The notes below the pieces were generated by a model. The model was given only the letters and a program-made list of their open reading frames with translations, was not told where the DNA came from and ran no database searches. The translations under genes were made by a program, and so were the position numbers. This document shows positions 31,001-41,892 of a stretch of DNA of 64,000 bases, piece by piece (positions within the stretch are counted from its first letter, which is position 1; every line of letters begins with the position of its first letter). The stretch is taken from assembly GCF_001625215.2 (NCBI RefSeq), contig NC_030384.2, forward strand, positions 28,384,527 through 28,448,526. The letters are read 5' to 3'. Origin of the DNA: Daucus carota subsp. sativus (taxonomy: Eukaryota > Streptophyta > Magnoliopsida > Apiales > Apiaceae).

Positions 31001-32444
31001 ATGTCTTTCAACGTGTCCGATAAAATAGCCCTCTTACCACAACTTGACAATAAAAGTTGGGCTCTATAAAGACCATAGCGAGCAATGTAATTACTACCAT
31101 TGGATTGGCCTGATTCTAGTCATGTGGCTTTTAATTAATTGAGAGAGCTTTTTATTTTAAATTTTGCAAAAATTTGGCTAATGTTAAGTATGCATATAAT
31201 TTTCCCGTAAATAAGCTCAATTGTCAACTAGCATGTTATACATTTCAACTGAATAAAAAGCTCAATTTACCGGTTTTCATTTGGTTATAGTAGCGTCGAA
31301 GAAAAATTTGTAAAACTTAACCAAACAAATTATTTACTTTCTCGACACATATTTAGAGGTATCAATTTGATATTTTATACGACTTTAACGATCAAAATGA
31401 TATCTCTAAAAGATCAATAAAAGAACTAATACATGGCCTTCACTCCACTGACCAATGTGATACTTAACCGTTTATGGAAATCCACTGTTCTCTGCTGCTT
31501 AGGATATTATTGTTGATTTGTTTCATTAGGAGGTTTGTTGCTTGTTGGACTCATATATTTGCGGCAAAGATATGGTGGACGAGTTAGTTTTTGAGTGAGT
31601 GTCAACCCAAGTCCCACGTCAAAAAGATAAGATTTGTCTTGAATATAAGCGGAAGAACTACATTAATATGAGGCGTTTTGGGAGGAACCAGAAAATAATT
31701 CGGTGCCCGCTCTAATGTGGAGTTAACGTGACCCAACAAGTGGCTTGGAAGGAGCCATATTTAACCGGTGTTTCCAACAAGAGTTCCGGCAGCGAGTGGT
31801 CCATCTCTGAATGATATATGTTTATTTCTTAAGAGTAATGCTACGTCCACAGAAAGCGCTACAGAAAAAAGTTACAGAATGACTTGGCAGCCTGAGTTGG
31901 ACGGAGTATTTAATGTGTTGTCGGCCACTTACCTGATTATTACTTCTGTTCTTTTTTATTTTTATACTTCTTATCACTTCTATTCTTTTTTATTTTCATA
32001 CATCTTATCACTTCTATTCCTTTTAATGAAAATAAAGAGTTTCCTTTAAATATTTCTCCCATGTGATTTTTTCATATACCTAAATAATGTTAAAAAATTC
32101 GTCAAAAAAAAAAATGTTAAAAAGGTTTAATTCATATGAATTATATTTTCAGTTTTTATTTTATTTTCTTCTCTATTTTTTTTTTAAAAAGCAAAAGATT
32201 CATTAGATAAAATAAAGAGTACATCTGGACAAATCAAAAGATTTGTAGACCTCTAGAGAATAATTATCATCCCGATAGGATATGCATCATAATAGCTATC
32301 TAACCAGCATAAGCTATTTCCCAGTACTACTTTCTCCTTCATTAGCCTAGAACCTCACAAAAAATACCCTCCCAGCCCTCCAAACAAAACAACATAGATA
32401 GTACCTAATAATTTCTATTATTCCCAAGCGACCAGCTCACATCT
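31001..32444. other. Intergenic region with minor repeats
   Basis: At 31611-31621 GTCCCACGTCA resembles the plant snRNA upstream element, and a TATA-like 'aatataag' follows about 21 bases later; no snRNA follows. Around 31830-31900 'agtaatgctacgtccacag' and 'cagaatgacttggcag' resemble the end of another common plant MITE. A short duplication ('cttatcacttctattc', 31967 and 32004) lies near. No gene is seen. Confidence 0.35.
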
Positions 32445-33167
32445 TTAGTCCATAATCTCCACAACCTCCACTTCATCATTGTTTGCTGCGACTTCCTGCA
32501 TACCATCAGCTGCCTGGACATGTTCCTCCTGATCATTCACCTCAGCATCCTCCTGCACATCAGCATCATTAACAACTCCAGGTCCAAGGTCCTCCTCGTT
32601 AACTGCCATGAAACGAGGGTCACCAGAGCCAAGCCCCATATCGAGGCTCCAGAGATCAAATACTCTTCCAAACGGCTGTGCAATCACTACCATAACCTTA
32701 TAATTCTGAGCACCATGGTGGGCTAAGTTGCTTGCAAGCTAGTTAGCATTTGGGTCAAAGAGTGTAACCTCCATGTGAAAATTCCTGTCCTCCTGCCTTT
32801 GGTTTAGTTGCTGAACAACGGCTGCATGATCGGGATGAACTCCCTCCAAAGTCGAATTTTTCCACTCCCAGAAAGAGTCTAAGTGGTCCGATTCCAGAAT
32901 GTAGTGCTCCTTCTCCTCGATGAATGCTCTTTTGCAACCCTCCAGCATAGCTTGATATTCATTAACCATCCTGTTTTGAATCCCCAAAGATCCCGACAGC
33001 ATGCGAAGAATCCGACCCCTACTGTTGCGGATAACAGCTCCGATTCCAGACACATTCCCATTTGGGAGAGGATGCTCGTAGAAGCACCCGTGCACATTGA
33101 TTTTTACCATGCCTCGGCGAGGCATTTTCCATCTAGCATTCGCCGCTACATTCTCTACGTCTGCCAT
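32445..33167 (-). pseudogene. RNase H-fold gene with in-frame TAG and altered active site
   Basis: A 241-codon frame opens with ATG at 33167 and is broken only by TAG at 32741-32739; it then continues in the same frame to TAA at 32445. The N-terminal half is an RNase H-like domain of the plant RVT_3 type: MVKINVHGCF, GIGAVIRNSRG, NEYQAMLEG, LESDHLDSFW, then PNAN-stop-LASNLAHHG. The usual D-E-D-D catalytic set reads H-E-D-S, so the first and last Asp are replaced and nuclease activity is unlikely even with read-through. The C-terminal tail is strongly acidic. It is separate from the LINE upstream, having its own TATA box. The TAG may be a Q codon (CAG) changed by C-to-T. A domesticated non-catalytic protein or a pseudogene are both possible. 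Confidence 0.6.
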
Positions 33168-33224
33168 ATTTTCAAGTGAAGTGTTTTGGAGCTACTAATG
33201 AATAACTGGGAGAAAGGCAGGGGG

Positions 33225-33232
33225 TTTATATA
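33225..33232 (-). promoter_or_regulatory. TATA box of the RNase H-fold gene
   Basis: The minus strand reads CCTATATAAACCCC, a textbook plant TATA box, 58 bases upstream of the ATG at 33167. Transcription would then start near 33195 and give a leader of about 30 bases. Confidence 0.6.
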
Positions 33233-33341
33233 GGAAGGGAGTGAGCTAGGGTTGCACATCTGCCAATAAGGTTAATTAAACAAGAGAACTCTTAACCCCA
33301 ACTCTTCAAATTCTAACTCAGCTGTGGTTTATAGTGCAGAG

Positions 33342-36300
33342 CTATAATTGTTTGGAAACCCAATGTGAGGCTATTACCTTGGCACTTGCATCTTTTTTTG
33401 CTAGGTAGTCTGCTTGAGAATTTAAATCACTTGCTATAAACTTGATTTTGAGATTTTTATGTCTTGCAAGACACATAAAATCCCAACAAATCTCATCAAT
33501 ACTAGCCGTTACCATTTCTAGATATTTGCACACTAATAATTTGCAGTCCGAGTATATGACTATACTGTTATTTTTCCATGCAGAACTCAGAAAAGATTTT
33601 AACATAAACTCTAACGCATGCCACTCCGCTTTAAATGAATCATTTGCATGTGATGGTCCTGAAAAGGTGAAAAGAAGATTACCATTGTTTGAGAAAATTA
33701 ACCCGCCAATGCCTGATTTGTCTTGCTTATTCTTGCGTTTGAAAGATCCATCTATAAATCCAACCAGAGTTTCTAAAGAAACTATAAGCTCCTTGACTTG
33801 AATTCTTTCCGAACTAGTTAAGACTCCCATTGGATTGTCCTTCCACCATATCGAAGAGCTACTGTGTATGATGTTGAAAGCTAGGCACCAATCTTTTGCT
33901 TGTTGTTTAATCACTGCCGACATATTAGACACGCTTGCTTTTATGCTTGAAAAAATCCATTGATTTCTAGTTAGCCAGATGACCCATAAGGTGGCACTGA
34001 CAACAATTTTCCATGCAACCTGGACTTTCTTAATTTGGCATTGCCTTGATTGATCCCATACATCACTTACGCTCAGGGACTGAGAATCGGGGGGACACAA
34101 CTGCCACCACATAAAAACTAACCTCCAGACTTGCTGTGCAATATCGCATTCCATCAAAATATGTGTTGCAGTTTCCATGACCTCGTGACATATATGACAT
34201 GCTGTGTCTTCTTCCTGAATAATCCCTCTTATTCCTATAAAAGATTTAGAGGGAAGAATATTTAAATGGACCTTCCATTAAAACAACTTAATTTTATGCG
34301 GAATTCTAAGTCTCCAAATAAACTTCCATTGCACTTGAGGGCCAGGAGTAAGCAGTTGTTCAGTGGCCACTTTGAATGAGAATTTATTGTTACTGTACGA
34401 CCATTTAAGGATATCCTTGCCACGTCGTAAAAAGATTGCTTCAATGATTTTTCCCAGCAACTGCTCGTGATCTAATTCCCAGTTCCTAAGAGGCCTTTTC
34501 CAAAGATTACAACCTCCCATGGCCTTGCTATTTTACCAGGTTTCTTTGTAGCTAGCCACTGTGTACTCTTTTAGCAGAGATAATGAATATAATTTCTTGA
34601 AACGATCCATCAAGCACCCAGACTCTTCCCAGAAATCCTCCCAAAACAACACTGTGTTTCCATCATTTACTTTCCAAAGGAAATGGCTTTTTAATAGAGA
34701 GATCCTCAATTGTGAATTGTTAACCGCCTTGAGAATTGCTTTTAGACTACCAGAAGGGTTTTTGAAATTGTTGATGTCCGTCAGATTACTTGCAGCAATG
34801 TACTTGTATTTGTCTCTTATCCATACATTCCATCTTTAACTTCTTTCATCCTCCCACCTATAGCACCATTTACCTAGCATAGCCAAGTTTTTGATTTTGA
34901 TAGGTACAATGCCTAATCCACCTTGCTCTTTGGGCCTGCATACCTTGTCCCAAGCTATCAAATGTAGTTTTCTATTTTGCTGGCTGGAGGGATCCGAGTG
35001 ACCCCATAGAAAATTCCTCCTAATAGCTTCTAGTTTTCTTGTGACTGTTGCCGGTATCTGGTGCAAATTCATCAAATACATTGTCAAACTGTCTAATACA
35101 AACTTTACTAATGTCAGTCGTCCAGCCTGGTTTAAGGATTCAGATTTCCAATTTGCAAGTTTCATCTTGACCTTTCTCACCAGAGGATCCCAGAATGCTT
35201 CTTTTCTTGAGGAACAGCCAATAGGAAGACCTAAATATTTCATAGGCCAGCTTCCAACTTTGCATCCTATTATTTCTGCACCTTCAGAAAGCTCTTTACT
35301 CGCAGAACTAGTTGAGTATATCTCGCTTTTGCCAAAATTTATCTTCAGTCCAGATAGGAGCTGGAAACACTGCAGAACTGTTTTGATGCCCCTTGATGAT
35401 TCTAAAGATCAATATAAAAAAATCACTGTATCATCTGCAAATTGCAGATGCGTGATTGGTTTAGAGTTTTTTGACAGAGCAACACCCTTGATCAATCCCT
35501 TTGACACTGCTTCCCTAAGCATGGAATTGAGAACCTCCCCAGCTAGATTAAATAACAGGGGTGATATGGGATCACCCTGCCTCAAACCTTTCCGAGGAGA
35601 GAACTCCCTCGTGGGAGAACCATTTATTAAAATCGAGATCCTGCTTGTTTCCAATATTGCCTTGATCCATTCAACCCACCTGCAATCAAAATTCATTACT
35701 TGTAAAGTCTGCAGCAAAAACTCCCAGTTAACCGAGTCAAATGCTTTCTCGAAATCCAATTTTAAGATGACTCCCTTGGTTTTTCCCTTTTGAATGGAGT
35801 GGGCTACTTTTTTAACTATTAAAATGCTCTCTGATGCCTGCCTCCCCTTGATGAAGCCCGTTTGTGTGTCTCCAACTAAGTTTTCCATCTGCCTTGCTAA
35901 TCTAGTAGCTAAAATATTCAAGAGGATTTTCATAGTGGAGTTGATAAGGCTAATGGGACGAAAATCCTTGATGCAGCTAGGAGAGCTAACCTTCGGAACT
36001 AGGGCTATAAAGGAAGAATTAACACCACATGGAATGCTTGCTGTGCTCCAAAAGGATGTAATGAAATTGCTGATCTTCCCACCTATGAAGGGCCTAGGAA
36101 TTTTATGCTTCAAATATTCATACCATTAGGCTCAGGGGCCTTGTCCATGGCTAGAGACTGCACTGCTGCTTCTATTTCTTGTGCTGTGATCTGCCTGACC
36201 AAAGCTTGCTTCCCTTCCTCTGATAATCTGGTTAATTGTAAGGTTCCTAGAGAGAGTATTTTGACATGTGAGCTGTGAAAGAATTGAGAGAAGTGCTGCC

Positions 36301-37477
36301 AGAATGCATTCTTTATTTTTTCCATTTCTGTAACCCACTTGCCCTGCCATAGTATTTTGTGGATTTGATTTGCGCATCTTCTTCTGTGGATGGCCTGATG
36401 GAAGAACCTGGTGTTACCACCCCCTAAAGCTATCCAATCAACTCTAGCTTTTTGCCTAAGTATGGATTCTCGCTTAATGTACATCTCTTGCAGTTTTTGT
36501 TTAACTTCCTAATGCTCTTATGCGAGATTGTTATCTTCTTCTAGCTCTATCATTATACCTTCCAACCTGCTTATGTCCTTGTCCAGTTCTTTCCATCCTC
36601 CCTTACCCATGTTCTATATGACACTCTTTATACTCTTCAAAGCAGAGTGAATAGAAGTCCCTTCCCAATTGCCTTCTTGCTATATCATTGTTGTGATAGC
36701 CTCCAGCAGCGTATCATTCAAGTAGCAATTGAACACTCTGAAAGGTTTGGGCTCCGTCTTGCCCTCTGAACTAAATAGCAAAAGGGGTTTGTGGTCCGAG
36801 TGCATTTTGTTTAAAGCCTTGACCAACCAGGTTGCATGACTTTGCCAATTTGAATCCACCAATATTCTGTCCAGCCTAATTTTCCTGCCACTGTGCCCAA
36901 ACCAGGTAAAATTAGCATCAATCATGCTTATTTCCATCAAGTTGATGTCTTCTATTAAGGCATTAAACTCCTCCATATCCTTTGCTGTGTACACACAGTT
37001 GAGCCTTTCACTAATATTTCTGATGCAGTTAAAATCACCCAGAAAACATACTGGCTCTCCACTAATACAGCTGCATATGTGTTTCATATCTTGCCACAAA
37101 ATCCTCTTCTTGTCCAGTCGTAATGGACTATAGACATGTATCACATGAAACCTACAGCCTGCTATGCTGTGCTCGAATGTTGTCCAGATCCAATTAGCTG
37201 ATTGAGCCAGCCCAACACATTTCATTCTATCTAGTGCCCACAGAGTGACTAATCCCCCAGACAAACCTTTAGAAGGTTGACTGCAAAAACTATAGTTGTG
37301 GAAATTTAAGAGATGTGCTTTCGGACTTGCATCCCAGTTCTCATTCTTTGTTTCTTGTAAGCAAATAATTTCCGCCATGCTGGAATTTATTGTGCTTCTA
37401 AGATTTCTTGCTGCAATTACATTGTTTACACCTCTAATATTCCAAGAGAGAATTTTTACTGCATCCATGAAAACCAT
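33342..37477 (-). pseudogene. LINE ORF2: endonuclease, reverse transcriptase, RNase H, interrupted
   Basis: 37477-36680 holds the apurinic-type endonuclease with all key blocks (LSWNIRG, QETK, LGDFN, SDHKPLL). In-frame stops follow at about 36680, 36610 and 36510-36530. 36484-36110 is the linker, with a frameshift at about 36113. 36113-35409 is the reverse transcriptase with FRPISLIN, LDFEKAFDSVNW, GLRQGDPISPLLF and QFADDTVIF, ending in an in-frame TGA just after the catalytic block. 35243-34836 and 34520-34262 are the thumb and connector, in further broken frames. 34178-33342 has the ETATHILMEC segment and an RNase H with all four acidic residues (FIDGS, KAEWHAL, IYSDC, SQADYLA). Domains are complete, but at least five disruptions make it non-functional. 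Confidence 0.85.
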
Positions 37478-37515
37478 TTCCTAATTAAACTATAATGTAA
37501 CATACTGTGATGTAA

Positions 37516-39252
37516 TCACAACTCTTTACCTTCCAATCTCTTTACAATTTCCTGCAGCGCCACCTCCCTGTTCCCACGCACAGCTAGTCCCATGTTTTCC
37601 GCTGATTCCAATATTTTTAAAGCTTGCTGTACTGTGCTCCCAATGACCTTCGTCGGTATAATCTGCAAATTATTTCCTATTTCTCCAGCCCTTTTCTTCT
37701 TCTGCGACCTCTTCCCTCCCCTGCCAGACCCCTGTTTGTACTTGATCTTAACACCAATATCAAAAGGGTTTCTAATGGTAGTTCCCTTCTTGCGAGGCCT
37801 TCCCCTGTTGCTTTTTACTTTTAGCTGTCTAACTATCCCAGTGCAGAGTGTATACTGTGAGCTTTTGCTAGCAACTTCAACACAAACTTCTGACTTAATT
37901 GTCTTGCCTTCTGTCATCGATCCAATTTTTGATTCCTCTGAAACCACTTCTGAGCTATTTGTTGTTTGCCTAAATTTGTTGTACCTTTCCTTTCTAAGCA
38001 AGGAGGCATTCTGTTTGTTCTTCCCCTTTTCAACCTGCCCAAGATTGCCTTGTGCAACTACTATTGCTCTACTATTGTCGTGTTGAGCTTCCTGTGGATT
38101 CTGCTTGGGTTCCTTTTGATCCACCTGAGATTTTTCCTCACAGTCTTCTCCTTCTACATTAATAGGTACTTCAGAGTATGCGAATTCTGGCTGAGCATTC
38201 TCTTCTTTGCTCGATTTTTCCCGAGAGAATTCCATAGGTAAAACTTTCCCTTGCAGGTATCTTTTGTCTGCTACTTCTAAAAAATAAATTTTCTTCTGTT
38301 TCCCTTTATATAGTACTGTCATTTCATCTTTAATTTCCTCCAATACTGACGTGTCTAGACAAATTAAAGGGTTAAAGAATTCTCCAAATCCATGTCCTTG
38401 ATATGACCAGCTAAGCCATTGCCCGAATCTATCCATGAGAGCCCGAAGATTCTCCTCTTTCCAAGCTGGCATTGGGAGCCCCTTGCATTCTAGCCAGGCT
38501 ATTCTTGTGATTACTTGGTCAAATTCTTCAAAGCCTCTTATCTTGTTTAACCACACTGACATGTCTGTATTTTCCAGCGCTTCCCAGTTATCACTTGGAT
38601 CCTTACGAATGAGAAATTTCCTACTAGATAAGGATGTCACTTTGTACTTTCCCAGCCTCATCTGATTGAAAGTTTCTTGAACTTCACTCGCTTCCATTTC
38701 AAACCACATGTAACCTATTTTGCATTCCAAAAGGGCTTTTTCCACCTCTTCATCGACCTCCAATTCTGTAAACTCAAACATCCTTTTGCTGAAGGGGATT
38801 TCATCCTTCCTCTTATCACCTTGTATTGGGTCCCTAGTGTCCTCATTTTGTGCTGGAGGCTTACCCATTTGTTCTCCCTTTCGAGACTCGCTTGGCTTAG
38901 CTTCTGGCTTTCTGCCTAGATTACCTGCCTTTGGCTTGTAGTTTTCCTCATTTATAGTCATCTTTATTCTTCCACCCAATGCTTTATCCATCTTGGCATT
39001 GTTAATTATCGCACCTGCTTCCCGTTCATTATCTGTGTGTATGAAACCATATCTCTTGCCTAGCCTGTCTCTTTTCCTGGGTAGAATAATATCCCTTATT
39101 ATTCCGCAAGACTGGAATAGATTCCATATTTCTTTCCCCGTGGCTACTTCAGGAATATTGTAGAGGAATATAGTAGTGATCCCGGCGTTTTGTTTCTTCA
39201 GGCTATTAACCTTGCGCTTCCTGCTACGAACTGTCTGCCATCCATCTTCCAT
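37516..39252 (-). CDS. LINE ORF1, RNA-binding protein
   Basis: An open frame of 578 codons from the first ATG (39252); the frame is open upstream to a TAA near 39552 but has no ATG there. From about residue 26 an RRM is visible (ITTIFLYNIPEVATGKEIW ... RYGFIHTDNE). The middle part (GYMWFEMEASEVQETFN to ICLDTSVLEEI) resembles the DUF4283 region of plant LINE and related proteins. No CCHC zinc knuckle is seen; instead the C-terminus is basic with an AT-hook-like RGRPRKK. By family it binds LINE RNA to form the transposition particle. The stop lies 38 bases before the ORF2 start. Unlike ORF2 it has no break. Confidence 0.8.
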   Translation of the reverse strand: MEDGWQTVRSRKRKVNSLKKQNAGITTIFLYNIPEVATGKEIWNLFQSCGIIRDIILPRKRDRLGKRYGFIHTDNEREAGAIINNAKMDKALGGRIKMTINEENYKPKAGNLGRKPEAKPSESRKGEQMGKPPAQNEDTRDPIQGDKRKDEIPFSKRMFEFTELEVDEEVEKALLECKIGYMWFEMEASEVQETFNQMRLGKYKVTSLSSRKFLIRKDPSDNWEALENTDMSVWLNKIRGFEEFDQVITRIAWLECKGLPMPAWKEENLRALMDRFGQWLSWSYQGHGFGEFFNPLICLDTSVLEEIKDEMTVLYKGKQKKIYFLEVADKRYLQGKVLPMEFSREKSSKEENAQPEFAYSEVPINVEGEDCEEKSQVDQKEPKQNPQEAQHDNSRAIVVAQGNLGQVEKGKNKQNASLLRKERYNKFRQTTNSSEVVSEESKIGSMTEGKTIKSEVCVEVASKSSQYTLCTGIVRQLKVKSNRGRPRKKGTTIRNPFDIGVKIKYKQGSGRGGKRSQKKKRAGEIGNNLQIIPTKVIGSTVQQALKILESAENMGLAVRGNREVALQEIVKRLEGKEL

Positions 39253-39552
39253 GCTTCTCTCTAGTACAGTCTTATACAAATTGTGCTGCGTGTCTCTCCT
39301 ACTATTTTGTGTACCCAAGCCTTCCAGACTACGGCTATGGATTTGTCCAAGTGCTTCATTAATAGCAGTTTCCTCTCTTGAGTTCAATCTCTCCAATACC
39401 TTTCGATCTACCCATGAGTGATGCGCCCAGATGAAGTTGATTAGCTGTTGATCAGAAGCCCCCCTGCAGTGTTCCGATCCCAGTGGCCGTTGATTGATCG
39501 CCGACGATTTCAATTTTGAAATTTTGAATTTGGACCGCCCCAGTCGCCCTTA

Positions 39553-40120
39553 GAGGTATCATTTTGAAATTTTTAATTATTTATGTCATTTATAGATCCA
39601 ATGATCAGTAAACCTGGCCGAATGAATTCTAGCCATGACATAAAGGAGTAAGCATGTTGAGCAGCAGATAATTTATATTCTTTATAGTAATATTTTTAGA
39701 ATAATTAATACATCTAATTAAATAAATTTTTAAATATCTTCAATGGAATTTTAATTACCCACTCTGAGATTCTCTCATTGGATAGGAAGGCCAATCAATT
39801 CTTTTTTCGATTAGTCCTGTTTAAAAGACCAAGAGAAATGAGTATTCCAAAGAGCCGGGACCTGTTGTTAATATTAGGGCTTGGTGACAGACGATTATCT
39901 GATCTTCCTCAGGTTTGATGCGAGGGTTATGATGATTCCGCCATCTCAATCTGCAGCTATTACCGTTCCTCTAGAACCCTGTTAAATCATAAAAAGTTAT
40001 ACAAAATTAACGAAGATATATAAGTAGACACAAACCCACCCAAAATGAGACACATAAATTAACAGAAGAGTGATGAGAAAAATGTAAATATACAAGCAGT
40101 GTTGATAAATAATCCAGAAG
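39553..40120. other. Spacer between LINE and DRM array
   Basis: No gene is recognised. The similarity to the repeat unit fades out between about 40090 and 40121, so the left border of the array is here. Confidence 0.5.
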
Positions 40121-40439
40121 AATGAGCTTCTAATATATTTTTGGAATACTTTATTGATACTTGTTAAAAAAATAAGAATAGATTTTCATATGTAAAATAT
40201 ATTTATTATAATTAATTTTATATTTGTTTTTAGTAGTTATAGAATATTTTAATTATAAATTATTCAATTGCTTTTATCAATATATATAAACCAAACATTA
40301 AATTATATTTTTAACAACCAATTGAAACGTTGTAAGAAAAAATTAGGCAAATATCTTTCACTTGTTTCAACCTATTTCAAGGTATTGCACAAATTTATGA
40401 AAATATTATTTTATGCAATCCTAGGGAATGAAGCCAAAT

Positions 40440-40548
40440 TCAATAATAGGTTCTACATAAAGTTATAAATTTTACAAATTTCCCAATAGTCTAAAAATAA
40501 GGAGGAATGTGTATCCTTGAACCCAACTCTAGTAGGCTTATTGTTTTG
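40440..40548 (-). pseudogene. Stub of DRM 3' end, unit 1
   Basis: The minus strand reads the last part of the methyltransferase (TRVG..., SSLFLDYW, then ITL.RTYY and TGA at 40442-40440) about 1.45 kb downstream of the full gene. A small deletion ('aatttcccaatag' where the other units have 'ttcaagaatacgccaatag') breaks it. Similarity to the full gene covers the last 35-40 codons and the bases just after the stop; beyond that the two diverge. Confidence 0.7.
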
Positions 40549-40950
40549 AGAAAAAAAGTTTAGGGAGGATCAACCCCCTTATTGTAATGGTCTACATTGT
40601 GTTGCCTTATTTAATTGGTAAAAGAGTGTATTATTCCTCTAAATAAATCAATTATAGAATAATAATATATATCTCTTGCCATTATATGATACAAATCGAG
40701 TTAAATTATTTTAGCTTTTTGCTTATTTATCCTTGAAATATGTTCCTTGAACCCACGATATTCCTTGAGTTGTATTTTTGGAATTCTCCTGTTCCTTGAA
40801 ATCTATTCCATGTAGAATTAATTAGAGTACAGTTGAACTCCTTTGTTTTGTTAAAGAATTGTGGCTCACTTTCAAAACTCACAAATAAAGATGTTTCAAT
40901 ACAAAGATAATAATATATGTTGAACTCAAAAGTATATTATAGAAATACTA

Positions 40951-41186
40951 AGGGTTCGTTTCGGGTATTTTAAGAGAAGTGACTTCTCGCTTAAAAATAG
41001 AAGTGAGAAATAAATTAATAATTATAAGTTATTAAAGTGTTTGGAAAAGAAGTAGAAGTTGGTAAAGAAAAACTAACATTTTCTACTTTCAACTTCTTCC
41101 TCACCAACTTCTTAACCCCAAACAGGTTAAAGAAAAGCAGAAGTAAATAGTTGGAGCTGACTTGTGGTTCCCAAACAGGGGCTATA
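40951..41186. mobile_element. MITE inside repeat unit 1 (also in units 2-5)
   Basis: Starts GGGTTCGTTTCGGGTATTTT and ends TTCCCAAACAGGGGCTATAA, an imperfect inverted pair. Equivalent copies begin at about 46308, 51652, 57002 and 62350. Since all units share it at the same place, it was present before the array was amplified. Related to the MITE at 30751. Confidence 0.6.
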
Positions 41187-41892
41187 AGTATTCTAGTTTA
41201 AACAACTAAAACGATTACAATGTTCACTTCTATGAATATGGGAGGATGAAGAATTGGTTGAAGTTAAGAAAAGGTAATTTCAATTTTAATCATCCACTTT
41301 CTATAATTTTGGATTTTATTACTTGTACGAATTCATAATAGACAAATTCTAATAAATTATAAAGTAGGAGCACATGTGTCTTTAATATAAATTATAAATA
41401 AGAAACTAATTAAGCAAGTGATTAGGATGGTCACTTTTCAAAATCAAGTATTAAATAATTCCTATACTATATTTTGAGAATCAATTACCCCTTTATGTAA
41501 AAATAATTATGAATGTTATCAAAATATAACTTGTAGGTATATTTATATTTAATTGTAATCGTTGCCCGTTTTTCAAACACTCTTTGAATAAGATCTTTCA
41601 TTTTTGTATCCAAAATTAAAAAATTAAAATGATCATCATGAACACATATTAATTTTGAAATTTAAATTTTTACTCAATCCAACTAATTTATAGGACTTTG
41701 AGCATTTCCCCAGCACATGTATATTTTTGCAGGTCATGTAGTATAACATATGGAAGCTTCACACAATATTGCAGCATATAAAAATTCATTAATGTATTAT
41801 AAAATTAATCTAATCAAAACTTTATGGAAATATTATTTTATAACAAATGACAATTTTTCACTATTATGCAATCCTAGGGAATGAAGCCAAAT

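Larger units (their letters stand above)
33342..39552 (-). mobile_element. L1-type LINE with RRM-containing ORF1
   Basis: A minus-strand non-LTR retrotransposon: ORF1 (RNA-binding), then ORF2 with endonuclease, reverse transcriptase, Cys/His-type C-terminal segment and RNase H. An RRM in ORF1 and a C-terminal RNase H are known in a plant L1 subgroup (the BNR type). The 5' and 3' ends are uncertain: I find no poly-A tail (poly-T on the plus strand) below 33342 and no target duplication, so the 3' end may be lost. ORF2 carries several stops and a frameshift, so this copy cannot move by itself. Confidence 0.85.

Noticed and set aside
31768..32049. 93-codon plus-strand open frame
   Set aside because: The first part overlaps a MITE-like end and the rest is a Tyr/Phe/Leu-rich translation of simple T-rich sequence.
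32883..33179. 98-codon plus-strand open frame
   Set aside because: Antisense to the RNase H-fold gene, which has recognisable motifs and a TATA box on the minus strand.
37592..38086. 164-codon plus-strand open frame
   Set aside because: It is the antisense of LINE ORF1 and has no recognisable domain; the same holds for the other plus-strand frames between 33400 and 39500.
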